Shown piece by piece: positions 1-12,700 of a stretch of 64,000 nucleotides of DNA (its first letter is position 1; each line of letters begins with the position of its first letter). A model generated the notes under the pieces. The model ran no database searches and was not told the DNA's origin. It was given only the letters and a program-made list of their open reading frames with translations. The translations under genes were made by a program, and so were the position numbers. This DNA comes from Cladopsammia gracilis (taxonomy: Eukaryota; Cnidaria; Anthozoa; Scleractinia; Dendrophylliidae). The stretch spans positions 587,501 through 651,500 of the forward strand of contig JAJGOT010000466.1 in the NCBI GenBank assembly GCA_022457155.1, given 5' to 3'.

Positions 1-728
1 TAAACAACTGCATGAATGAGCCGTCATACATGAATAAAACCTGCTGAGAATTATAAACAAAAACTTAAATTCACAAATGAAAAGTTCGAAAAGCTGTTTC
101 AGGAGATGCCACGTCAAACTAAAAACAAATATGTCAAGACCTATGTTTGGAGACGAACTGCACCGAGCTCTGAACCGACAGCACACCGGCACAGTCACTT
201 GTATTTCAAATTTTTAATTAAAAACTTGACGAATTTCAGAAAGTTATTTTTCGACGAATGAGCTGAAAGGCCATCTGTTGTTTTGGGGTATTATACACTT
301 GTAACTTGATGATGAATTCATCTTCCGCTCTGACCAAACATTGGATCGGGAACCGGGTTCGTTTCACGACTTTAAACATGACTGGCCGTTGCTTCTCCGC
401 TGCTTTTCTTCTCTGGTGTGTTTAATTTAGGCAGAGTTGATTGGCTGAACTAGATTATAACTAGACATCAAAGGAGAAAGTGTCAGCTGCAAACCAGGAC
501 TGCTCATTATAAATGAAAATTTTGCTATATTCTTCTTAAAGGTGGCTACAAGTAGTTTTTTTTTGGGTCACACTTCCCTTTTTGAATGTGCTTATACATA
601 ATCTTACTTTAGCTCAATGAATTTCATTTGATACCAGATGCTAGGCTTGGATGAAAGTTTTGGACGATACTCTTCTTTTTTTATGCGTTTCTATAGCAAC
701 GGTAAACAAACAGCGAAAAACAGTTTTT
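1..728. other. Non-coding sequence, nothing recognised
   Basis: AT-rich sequence with stops in all frames and no splice-bounded exon that I can support. I see no RNA gene, tandem array or clean inverted repeat here. It flanks the left arm of a large inverted repeat. Confidence 0.5.
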
Positions 729-1612
729 CTTAATAAGGCGAACTGTATGCGATGGAACGATTAAGAACTGATCTCGCTGAATCAAGCTTCCGAAATTGAA
801 ATCATACGTTTAAAAGAAAACCGTTTTGCGAAAGTAGAAACCTTTCCCTGCGAAATTACTGTTATAATGAAACTTTAATGTCGTTAATTAATTGAATTAG
901 CTTTCTCAGTCCGTATTGGAAAACACTTTGCTGTCCTTTCAGCGTACTTCAGTTTTCTTGCGAGCGAGTCGGGATGGACGCCTTCAGCTCATTCCACAAA
1001 CTCGTAGTTGAAAGAACAAACTCTAGTAAGCTTAGTAGGCTTGGTCAGTTTCCCTAGTTCAAAGGGCAAAGATAAAAACAGAAAGGTATTGAACATTGTA
1101 ACAATGTTCGTTTGCATCCATCTTTCGTTCCGTTTCACTATCAGCCAACGTAATATCATAACTTCGTTGGTTTTAAAGTTATTACATTTTTTAATGAAAG
1201 ATTGTCCGGTTGTTACGAAAAGAAAACCTTAGTGCAGTGAAGAGAAAATCAGCAAAGTCACATTTGATAAATTGGCTACAGACCTTGAGCATTCATGTGT
1301 AAAGAACAAGAGACTACTCTTTAAGTGCCATCGAAATGTTTTCGAAATTTGGCAATTCCTTTTTAAAGTGCACTGAAGTCGCCAAATGTGCATTGAAAAA
1401 CAGGCATACCCAAAATAAAGAAATGGCGAGACTGAAATTACCAGTTGTTCAAAAACTGCAAATAATGAATTATCGCTAGAATAACATTAAACAAAAACGA
1501 TGAAACCGAAAGTGGGACAAAAAGAGCCTTGCAATTATATATGACTTTTATTACGAGGTATCTCACATTTGTAACTTGGACATGTCAGACGTCTAGCAAA
1601 TGTATGTTTTGT
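729..1612 (+). repeat. Large inverted repeat, left arm
   Basis: About 880 bp that recurs in reverse complement at 5410-6268. Both ends match: the outer end shares a TTAATAAGGCG/CGCCTTATTTAA block followed by GATTAAGAACTGATCTCGCT, and the inner end shares a GTATCTCACATTTGTAA block and a CAGACGTCTA block. The arms differ by scattered substitutions and small indels, so the duplication is not recent. The 74-aa open frame inside it has no recognisable domain. It could be a long-TIR DNA transposon or an inverted segmental duplication; I see no transposase. Confidence 0.85.
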
Positions 1613-4600
1613 CCGAAAAACCATCATGGGGAATATTATCTATGAAATGTCAACATGTTAACGGGTGACAAGCTTATATATTCCGCTTTATTTTAAATTA
1701 ACAAAGTCTGATTGGGAAGGGTTCATTTCACGGCACCAAGTATGGCAGTCTGTTGCTTTTCCGTGTTACTGCTCTTTCTGACCTGTGTTGCGGTTGGCTA
1801 AACTGCATTGCTACTGCACATCAAGGTAACAAGCGACTTTAACTTGTACACAAAATCTATCTTCACTTGGCATACAATTTTTTTAATGGTGCTTTGAAAA
1901 ACCAGATCGTCAAATTTATTAATTCGGTCGGTGTTTTAACCGGGAAACTAAAAGTATTATTTGTCAATGAACCTGCATGAGTCCGTGCAAGAGAAAATAA
2001 GCATGTTATCTTTGTCCGTGCCATATGTAATCATGTTATGAATGCGACTCGTACATGATGTTTTGAAGTCTTTAAAAAAAGTTAGTTGCAAAAGGAGAGC
2101 GTATTTTCGATTCTTTCGACATCAACTCGTTGCGCGTGAACATGACTTGCGTTCTTTCTCTCTAACCTCTTACTGGTTGCCGGTTGAGTTCTTAGAAATA
2201 GCAACAAAAATAACAATAATGATCCTATAAAATCCTAGAAGGAAGATAACAGTTCACCAACATATTTTACTAAATTGCGTTTCAAAACTGAAATAAACTG
2301 ACTTTTTTTTCATTGTAAGGCTAGGAATCTTTTCCAGGGCCGTTACCAACTGGTTTACAATTTTGGCAAAACTTTTCAGGAAACAGCATTAAAACGATGT
2401 TTATTTGTAGAAACACCTCTCCGTCACAAACCCTTGACTATGCAGTGCGCTTTTGCCAATAGATGTGCTACCTGCGACAAATCATAAAGCTAAAATAATG
2501 AACATTTTTGCCATTATTAAGAGAAACGGTTTTCTTTAATAGCTAATTGCCCTACGCCTACTGAGAAAGAGCTGTTTATAGCATTTTTATGCGTGAATCA
2601 TGTTCGGGTTTCTTTCGATAAAACAACTTTCAAGCCAATTTATTTGGCGAGTTCTCCGTTTTTCTTAATTTTACTGCCCACGTAGCAGGTCAATTTCTGC
2701 TAGCGCTCTAAAGCTGGTTATCGTACCTTGTTAGACAAGCTGCACTTTCTTCATTCTTTAATTAAGTTGTTTTATGATTTGGCAAGTTAGAGGCACTGTC
2801 GCCATGTCAACATTTCAATTTTTGTCATATTTAGTATATATAGAGGTTACTTCACGGTTGGTGAGCGCGTACGATTTTTATTCACGAGTTGGAAAGAATG
2901 AAGTAATTTGTTTATTATATGCATACTGAGATTTACACAACAGAAAAACAAGACGAAACGATTAAATTAAGCTTATCAACACTTTAGTAGAAGGGTTCTT
3001 GGTTTATTGTCAGACTCAACTTTCAAGTGGAAAAATTCACCGAATTCACACATCTAACAAAAATAACCACGACAATATTTTTTTTCCAAAACTGTAACAA
3101 GACTATACATAATAAGACACTTTACGACAAAAACAAAGCAAGTTTGCGTACCTGTGGTTTGAAGTTTTTGCCGCTTTGATAACCACAACAAATGGCGAGA
3201 GTTCAAACTTGCTTGCACGTTTGGCGATTTAATTGCTTTTTTTTTAGCTTCTTTTAGCCTTATTCTTTCTCCTGTTAAACGTACAAAAGTATATTTTCCC
3301 TTTTAGCAATATCTGTTAAAGTTCTTTTCTTTAGGTTCTGCAGAAATCCGCATTTTTCATTGAAGTGATGGAACTTTAAACCTTTTTGTCGCCATGAATG
3401 AATTTCTTCGAGGCCTTCAAGGAGGGCGAAGGCACACTGAATGGCGGGAATTCCCGTGTACGATTTTTGTCACTAGTGAAAAATGTCGTATCGCGATTCT
3501 GATTGGTCATTTAACAAATCGACCGCATTTTTCCATGGTCTATACTCTCATCGACCATAGAAATGACGTCATAAAATGTTCAAAACTCAAGTGAAACCAC
3601 GAGCCGTTAGGCGAGTGGTTTCACTGCCAAGTTTTGAACATTTTATGGCATCATTTCTATGGTCGATTAGAGTATAGACCATGGAAAAATGCGGTCGATT
3701 TGTTTTTTTACAATAACAAACTTGAATAACTGCGAGCGCCGAGCGAACGAGTTTGCGGGAATCATTTTAGAAAATCAAGATAAACAACCTAACACTGACA
3801 AACTGCTGCAAAATGTTTTTGCGTGGGGAATAATTAAAGCCTTAACTTTTTATGTGAATAAATTATGTAACGAAAAAGGCTCACTCGAATTCTCTTCAGC
3901 TTAAATCATCGCTAGGATCTTTTAATATAAATTTTAACACAGCAAAACAAAGAGCCGTTATTCGGCAAATTTTAGAGAACCGCGCTCGGCGATAATCGCA
4001 AAATAGAGCACAATAACCTCACACAAAGTCAAATATAAAATTACTAGGCACAGTTTACAAAGCTAACCTTTTTCAAATTTGAAATATCTTCGAATAATCA
4101 GATGAATCTTTGCTCCAAGTTGTTTTCGGCTCAGTTTTAGTTCTTTAGGGCGCCGGCGACTGATTCCGTGGATTTTCCCGTGAAACTACGACAAATTGTT
4201 TGCCCTTTTTGCTTCGCACTTAATTCCAGGCAAGTTTAGCTGATTGTAAATTAAATTTAACTGACGAGAGAGCATTCTTTTCATTGAAGAATTCCAGTTT
4301 TAAGTGCATTTTTCACTGTTTGAAGAACCCGTAGCGCCAAAAGTTTGACAAAACTCACCGCGTTGCGTTACCTATTACGTCATTTTCATGGTATGTACTC
4401 TCATCGACCATAGAAATGAGCCAATCAGCGCGCGGGAATTCACACAGTTATTGTAAAAAATTAAATGGTACGCGTTTCGCTTTTAAACGTAAACTAATGG
4501 AGATTTGAATAATTTTTTTTCGATAGAAGATTGTGTTGTCCATTTTTATGTGTTTGTTCATTCATTAGATAGTTTGACAAGCGATTTTATGTAAACAAAA

Positions 4601-5409
4601 CAAGACTTTGATTTTGTAGTACAGTTCTATCTTCACTCGCATCGCCTTATGCAAATATGTTTGTGTATTTTTGCAATTTTTGATTTTCATATCAGTTTCT
4701 CGGGCAATTTTTGACAAACAAAAACTGTATTTTATTCGGAAACTAGTGGTACTAGTTATTCTAGACAGAGAAAAGTTGTTTTTGTGAACTTTTGTACGGT
4801 CTATAAAAATGTACTGTGCAGACGGTCGCGTAATACTGTTTTTGAGAATTGCTAAAATTGAAAATAGCCCATGGCCAGAAATTCCGGTCATCGCAACGGC
4901 GCACGCGCGGGTTTACTTGGCAATATGGCCGCCAAACATTTAAAGGAAATGTATGACAGAAATAAAACAAAATAAAATAGAGCAAGTTCTGTCTTACCGG
5001 GAACAAGTGCCGCGCTTTGGTCGAGTTCTTAAAAGCTTCCTCGGCTATTCTGATTAGTTGTTTTTCATTAACAAATGTTACCGGCCCTGCTTTTCATCGA
5101 TGTTTATTTTCGAAGCTTGGCTCATACAATGCTCTGTATTTCAGAGGCTTGAAATCCAATATTTGTATCCCGAACAGATTTTGATCCGCGATAGTAGATG
5201 ACATGATCGGGATATCTCAAGTGCCGCGCTCGTTTGAGGACAAGCACCGTATGATGTACCATTTGGCCAATTTTCACCTTCGATGCTCTTTTCTTTTCCA
5301 ACCTTTCACTTTAGTTAAGTTTCACCTTAGTTAAGCTTGTTCAAAGTGCGACGCTGTTAGGCTTGGGCTATCTATATATATTAGTAGTACTAAATCTGAT
5401 AAAAGAGTT
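1613..5409. other. Spacer of the large inverted repeat, no gene
   Basis: About 3.8 kb between the two arms with no supported coding region. It contains a palindromic MITE at 3509-3712, a half copy of the same palindrome near 4388-4455 (shared CTCTCATCGACCATAGAAATGA), and a dispersed repeat at about 4560-4790 that recurs inverted at about 22630-22790. The short open frames here have no domain and look random. Confidence 0.5.
3509..3712. mobile_element. Palindromic MITE
   Basis: Two arms of about 90 bp, nearly perfect reverse complements, meet at a short loop near 3598-3613. The outer arm reads AACAAATCGACCGCATTTTT and returns as AAAAATGCGGTCGATTTGTT; the inner arm pairs GTGAAACCAC with GTGGTTTCAC. 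Such a hairpin is typical of a non-autonomous fold-back DNA transposon. No coding capacity is seen. Confidence 0.8.
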
Positions 5410-6268
5410 ACAAAACATAAATTTGTTAGACGTCTGACAAGTCCAAATTACAAATGTGAGATACCTCGTAATAAAAGTCATATATAATTGCAAAGGTTTT
5501 TGTCCCACTTTCGGTTTCATCGTTTTTGTTTAATGTTATTCTAGTGACAATTCATTATTTGCAGTTTTTGAACAACTGGTAATTTCAGTCTCGCCATTTC
5601 TTCATTTAGGGTCTGCCTGTTTTTCAATGCAAATTTGGCGACTTCAGTGCACTTTAAAAAGGAATTGCCAAATTGCCGAAAACATTTCGACGGCACTTAA
5701 AGAGTAGTCTTTTGTTCTTTACACATGAATGCTCAAGGTCTGTAGCCAATTTATCAAATGTAACTTTGCTGATTTTCTCTTCACTCCTCTGAGGTTTTCT
5801 TTTCGTAACAACGGGACAATCTTTCGTTAAAAAAGTAATAACTTTAAAACCAACGAAGTTATAATATTACGTTGGCTATTGTGAAACGGAACGAAAGATG
5901 GATGCAAACAAACATTGTTACAATGTTCAATACCTTTCTGTTTTTATCTTTGCTAACAGATCAAGCCTACTAAGTTTAGAGTTCGTTCTTTCAAATACGA
6001 GTTTGTGGAACGAGCCGAAGGCGTTCGTCTCGACTCGCTCGCAAGAGAACTGAAGTACGCTGACAGGACAGCAAAGTGTTTTCCAATACGGACTTAACGA
6101 AATTAACGTTTCATTATAATGACATTTAATTCAGTGCCGACAGCAAAGCAATTTCGCAGGAAAAGATTTCTACTTTTGAAAAATGGTTTTCTTTTTAACA
6201 TATGATTTCAATTTCGGAAGCTCGATTCAGCGAGATCAGTTCTTAATCATTCCATCGCCTTATTTAAC
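5410..6268 (-). repeat. Large inverted repeat, right arm
   Basis: Reverse-complement partner of 729-1612. It ends about 180 bp upstream of the first exon of the PAN/EGF/D8C gene, so the promoter of that gene probably lies in or next to this arm. No transposase is visible between the arms. Confidence 0.85.
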
Positions 6269-6447
6269 ACAGAGACGTGTAAATCCTCAAATCACAAATC
6301 TCGTTTAACAGGCGTGGCTCAAATTGATTTTTACCTCTAAGAGGTACCAATTCTAACAGTTCCTTTCATGGTTTTTCGGCTCAATACCCTAAAAGGTACC
6401 TTTTACTATTTTTCTTCCGATTCTAGTTTTCAGTAAAGGGCAGCAGT

Positions 6448-6769
6448 ATGGCAAGACAATTCTTCCATATCTCTGTTCTGCTTCTCCTGACTCAAATGTT
6501 CTTCAGAGTAGTGGCTCAGCAATGCACTGGCGGTGTATCCGAGGAGTCCATCTTAGGCTGGATGTTGCAGGGACACGTCTACAAGACGATGTTTGCAGAC
6601 CTCCCACATACGTGCGTATTGTCGTGTCGTAAAGACGATCGATGTCAAAGTTTCAACTGGATAATCTCTCTTTCTATGTGCGAGTTCAGTAATCGAACTA
6701 AAGAAGCCAGACCCGAGGATTTCGTTCCAAACCCAGACAGATTTTATTTCAGAAGAGACGAAAACAGAG
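6448..6769 (+). CDS. Exon 1: signal peptide and PAN/apple-like module
   Basis: The start is the Met that opens a hydrophobic leader (residues 1 to about 23, ending VVA before QQC), a standard secretory signal. The rest is a cysteine-rich module containing [16 protein letters not shown] and a later MCEF, the pattern of PAN/apple domains in coral secreted proteins. The exon ends in phase 1 at GAACAGAG-like sequence followed by GTAATT. Running past the donor reaches a stop a few codons later, as expected for an intron. Confidence 0.8.
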
Positions 6770-9700
6770 GTAATTAATAAAATCGTTCAATGAATGAGGA
6801 GGACAAGAAGGTGATATAGCAAAGTAATTGCACGTTAATAAATGAACAATATCTCTGCTTTATTTCCAGTTCCCCTCGGATCCATCCCCGAGTTGCCAGC
6901 CGAAACATGCACAGAAATTAAGGCGAGTAAAGGCGGCCAAGCGGTCAGCAAAAAATACTGGTTTTCTTCTATTAAACCTGGTGTGCCTGTGCTCGCTTAT
7001 TGCGATATGAAAACAGAAGGTGAGTTCATGCGTATGGCCATAATCGCTCGAAATGACAATGCCCGCTTGTTTTAACTCCTATTCTGATGACTCGAACTTG
7101 AACATTTCAACTTCAAAATTTAAGATATATGGAACAGACTAAAAAGGTTGATACTGGCGAAAATTTCAAAAGTTTCGACATTTCAGTTGCATACAGCATA
7201 CTGCTACGGCTCCTTCAGCTAAACATTTATTAATTATGAATGGCGTCCTTGATGATATATGAATAGAATTACAAAACCCATAACAATAAATTCATATTAC
7301 TCAATTTATAGAAGTCAAAGAAAGTGCGACGTACGGATTTTTATTTAGGAGTTGTTATGATAGTAGACTTGCCACAAGTCGACCTTGGTTTTTTAGTCGA
7401 GTTTTATTCGATAAATTTAAGTCGCGAAGAACGAAACGTATGGAAAATTATTATTGGAATGGACTTTGAGAAAGTCTATTATGATGGTTGTGGGATAACC
7501 TTTCTTCCTTCTAGCTTCCGTAAGTGTTTCAAAACTTTGTCGGTTTTCTTATGGTGTTTCCATTTGTTTAGATGTTGACGAGTGCACAGCTTTTCCCTCC
7601 ATCTGTGCCGACAATGCCAACTGCACGAATACCCGTGGCTCTTTTCGCTGTACTTGCAAGTCAGGATTCTCTGGTGATGGCAAAATTTGCAGAGGTGAGG
7701 ATAGAACAAACTTTAAGGTTGTTTAATGTAAGAAAACTGATGTGTAGATGAAATTGTTGTTACTGAAGAGCTCCTCGATCTCGAGATCTCTTGGCGGTTA
7801 CCGCTTCCTCTCTCTCTAAATAAAATTTTCAATAACAACCTAGGTGATGTTTTTAAACATATCAGTTTCATTTTCTAGCTTTCAAAACGTAAGGAGTTTG
7901 TGCAGCGTAGTATGTACGTTTGCATGACCAAAAAAATTTTTGGTCAGTAAACGTATTGTAACATTAAAAAAAAAAAATGTACGTTTGCATACACCAATAC
8001 CGATACTGATGCACATTTTCTGACAGTTACAATGGGTTTGTATTCTCCTAGTGGAACAAAATTCCTTAAAGGGGCTATGTCGCGAGGATGGCCGGTGAAT
8101 ACTGGGTACTAACAACTTGAAAAACGTCCGGTGGTTTTTTATCAAGTCGGCGGCCATTACTGTCGAATCCGTTCCATCCCGTCGTATTGCGTGGAAGGAT
8201 AGATCTCAAGTTTACAAATTAGTTAGAGTATTTACTTGGCTAGATTTTTGGTAAATTATTTCTGCGATTTGTTAGTCGTACCTTCGAAAAATTCGATGTT
8301 TTCCAGTAGTGGTGGAAGTTGGGGAGGAATTTAAAAGCGAAATCGATCTCGTGTTTGTTTACCTCGCGTGGTTCGACACGAGTGCAAGCGCGATAAAACT
8401 TGCCGCGATCCGGGAGGGAACAATAGAAATTTGACATGTGTGACGTCAGGTGACGTCACATGACAGGAACTCATTGCGCAGACTCACCTTGCAACATAGC
8501 CCCTTGAAGTGAGAGTGGTTACGGTTACCTCACTATCTTGGCGGTTACCGCTGTTCCTCTCACTCGGTGATTATACCCCCCCCCCCCCCCCCCCCCCAAC
8601 TCCTCTTTCGCTGATTGGCCTGTTATCGCTCTCTCTCTCTCTCTATTTCTTTCAGTTCCCACCACCTTCACTGCCGAGTTCTCGTGCCGCCGCCTACAAT
8701 ATTTCAAACATTTGTCGGTTTTCTTTAATATATTGTTTCTGCTTGTTTAGATGTTGACGAGTGCAGTGCTTCTCCCTCCGTCTGTGACATCAATGCAAAC
8801 TGCAAGAATACCCGTGGCTCTTATGGCTGTACTTGCAAGTCAGGATTCTCTGGTGATGGCAAAACTTGCAGAGGTGAAAATAGAACAAACTTTAAGATTG
8901 TTTAATGTAAGAAAAGATAAGAGGCCTCGATCGGTTTGTTGCCAAGGACATGGGTTCGATTCTTGTTGGAGATTCAATGTCCAATGCTCGTCTTTCACAT
9001 GTTGAACCCATCTTTCGAATTCTTTCATGAACTCAAAATCTCTCATCTTTCTTTTTTTTCCTTTGTTTCTTTCGTTACTGCCGTCCAGGACACTTTCGAC
9101 ATCGCTGATCATAGCCGCAGTATGCATGCAGGACACGTGACACATACGAACCTAGTATGTGACACGCGTCATGCGTTCGATTCCCGCCGGGGGTTTAATT
9201 TTTTTTTCTTGTCCAATGTTTGTGGCATGCCCTTATCCCCTACCACCGCAGGATTTCATGGGTAAATAAGGAATACGAAGAACGAAATCATATCACCTGT
9301 TAGTTTTCAAGCAATTACTGTTCCGGTGTATATTCAAATCAATACATCTGCCATTAAGGCCCGTTTACACTTACGATTTTCGTCGAGCTCTCCAATGCAA
9401 CTTTTGTCGCAAGTGTAAACTAGCGGCGATTTCTGTGCGATTCAGGTACGATATTTGCTGCGATTTGCTGTGATTTCCGAAACATCGCCGCCTAGTTGCA
9501 TCGATTTGCGTGACAAATTTATTTATTTATTTTATGTTACCAAATATTTATACAGGAACTGATCTAATTTAGCGTAATTGCTAGTTTGAATAGAGTCCTG
9601 TCTAGCATATAATTACAATAAATCGCGCCCAAATCGCACTGAGATCGCCTCTAGTTTACACACGGGATTTTGAAGATGCAACTTGCGTGCGACAAAAATT

Positions 9701-12700
9701 GCATCGAAAACAAGAGGCTGCAAGCAGCCAAAACCCATGCGCATAAGAAGATGTCCGACATGGAGTTACTCCTTTCATTCAGTCATCGTTCCTACAAACC
9801 ATGTTGTTTACTATTAAATGTTTTGTAAATGAAGGCTGTACCACAATGAAGCCAGTGATTCTTATATATACCTAACGTGAACATTAGTAATGTAAGTTGT
9901 AGGAGATGCTGTCGTGACACTTCAGTAACGCTGTTTACCGGAAGTGGGAGTATCCGGTCACTAAACAGGAAGTCTATGGACCGGAAGTGTACAATTTGAA
10001 ATATATGTGCATAAATTTGCATGCAAAATCGTGACATCGAACCCTAACCCGACCCCCACCCCCCACCGACGGATGGCAAGATTTCCTGGCCCGCTAGACT
10101 CCTCCTCGCGCCTGGATTTCCAAGCCTAGAGACCCCTCCTACTGCCCGGATTTTCACTTAATTTTTGGAAGCCCAAAATATACAGGTAATGAAAATTCAG
10201 GAGATTCTGCTTTTATAATGTCAAAACTGTGGCGATGAGTGCAATGAACTGGTGAAACATTTTAAAAATAAATATTGCGTGATGCATCATGGAATAAAAC
10301 ACACTATAAAGCTAGTTCCTTAAATAACTGCTTTGATTTTGCCATATATTAGTTTTTTTTCTAGGCTTCGTTTCATGCAAATTTTGTGTAAAATGAAATT
10401 CGATCGCGTGTGAAATGTATTAGATCGCGCGCTGTTTTTTCATGATCATGAATCAAAAATATTTTTTTCAAAAGGTCAAAACGTTTCAATGAAACTCATA
10501 TTTCCTTGAATGAAAATGCTTTTCCCTTGAATAAAAGAGTTAAACGCTTATCACAATTCGGTGATTTTCTGCTTCCGGAAGGCTTGGCGATTTTTTTTAT
10601 CCTAATTGCAGCGCGGAGCGCTTGTAGGACTTGTAGCGTCTGCAAATTATATTTATTTATAAACATCACAAAATAATGAGCGAGTTTAGAATACCCAGCA
10701 GCCACTTACAGTCAAAACCGGTCAAGCGTTCCCGCCAAGAATGAATTAATGAATTCATTATTGCAAATTTGATTTCAATACTCGTTTCAATAATCCGCTC
10801 TTCGAATAAATAATGTGAAATTCAAAATAAGCCTCGATTCAAAAATCGAATTTTGATTGGATTAATGAACAAAAGGTTTATGCTATATATGGAACAGATT
10901 AACCTTGTACGTTGCATTAGACGCATACCGTTGAACTTCCATACCTTGGAAGCCTCTGTAACTGTTACCGTATTGGCGATTGAAGGTAGTAAACTATCCA
11001 ACACTGCATCCATTGTCTAACGGCAAGAAGATTGGGGATGGTCACAGTGCGAATGTATGGGAGGGTGGGTGGTGAAACCAATTCCGCCGTTAGCTCCCAG
11101 GACTTGCCCGTATGTAAACCGCATCGCCTCGTACCTGCACAATCCCCGCCGCACTGCAGTTGAGCCAAAGTGATAATTTATTCATATGTACTAATCTTAT
11201 ATGCCTTACTTTAACCCTTTAACTGCCAATCGTATATATTCGTACGAAAATCACTAGTAGTGATTTAAAAATCTTCAGCTTTCACATATCTACACAAATG
11301 ATAGTAATGATCCCTTGTTAGGGCAAAGCGATAAGTTTCATAGCATTGACAACCAACTACTTGACTACAACTGTGGATTTCCGCTGCATATGGTTGTTCA
11401 TTCGGCAGCAAATCCAGAAATGCCCGTTTTCTACTTCCCAGGAAAACAACAAAAAACAACAAGAAATTCCAATCAATATTTCAACAGACCGAGCAATTTC
11501 CATTCAATCAAAGCTATTCTTTCGAACTTATAATATCCTAATGCACGACCGAAAGGAATTCTGGGTAATACAGCCATACCGGCGGCATGCAAGTCTACCT
11601 ACCTCTGTTTGATATATTTTTTATAAGTGTCGAGCCACCCAGACCAACTGGCAAAATATTGCACTGATTGCATTTTTTAGAAGTCAAAAGTCGTCCAAAT
11701 TGCCTTGGTAGGTCTCGAAATCCAACCACAGAAGGGCCAGAGAGACAACTTCACTCATGGACCGCCATGTTTTGATACAGATACTTTTGGCGTTCCAGTC
11801 ATAGTCAAATCATCTCTCACCTCTGGTTTCTTTCAGACGTTTGCCTCTGCCCACCATTCCAGCTTAATGATGCCAGCCTGGGGGTTTCTGCAGTGAAAAA
11901 TGACTCGAAAAAGCACTTATAAACCAAATTCTTATCAGAATCGAGTCCGTGTGATCGCTAATCGAGCGAGCAACGGCTGAATACTGACGTCACAATGAAA
12001 ATTCGAGCCCACGTTGATTTGAAACAGCGTATATTTTTATGTGAGCTATTTATATGCAGTCACGAAATTCTACAGATTGCCTAGCACCACAAAACTGCTT
12101 TGGGAACCCAAAGAAATTTGGTAGTTAAAGGGTTAATGTATGCAGTGTGAATAGTTTTCACAACCGATGCCTCATCAAAATAATAAAGAGAGGTTGGTTG
12201 TAGTCCACTAAATATTCATCCACCTTATCGTTGCTGTTGAAGTATTCTTGTGCCACACTTGTAAGTTTCTTTCGCGTCATGTCTAATTTTGAGTTAACCT
12301 ATTCCCAGGAATCCGGAATCCGGTATCCGGAATCCGGAATCTTGAGCGTGAAATCCTAAAAGCCGAAATGAACCAAAACATGAAAAATAAATGAATATCC
12401 GTTTAATACCCGTTTAATTTTTCGTACTTGACATCGTATGGCGTAGATTTATTCTTCAGTCGCGCAGTTTTCCGATTCCTTACTTTACCTTTTTACGCCA
12501 AAATTTTGACTATAGCGTGTCCTAATTGTATAACGCACGCTGTGGTCTGAACTGAGTATAGTGCGACACATCGCGCTTCGTTATCAAGCACATTCACAGG
12601 CTTAGCCTGCAATCTATAAACAGGATAGATGAGATTGAAATCGTGGCGGCACAAGCGGCCCGTTGAAACGAAGTAGTCGCGATTTTAAATTTTCCAATAC

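Noticed and set aside
8509..8757. Proline-rich 82-aa frame and its glycine-rich antisense
   Set aside because: Caused by the poly-C run in an intron.
9100..9240. A tRNA gene suggested by GCGTTCGATTCCCGCC
   Set aside because: No cloverleaf or A box could be fitted; at best a SINE relic.
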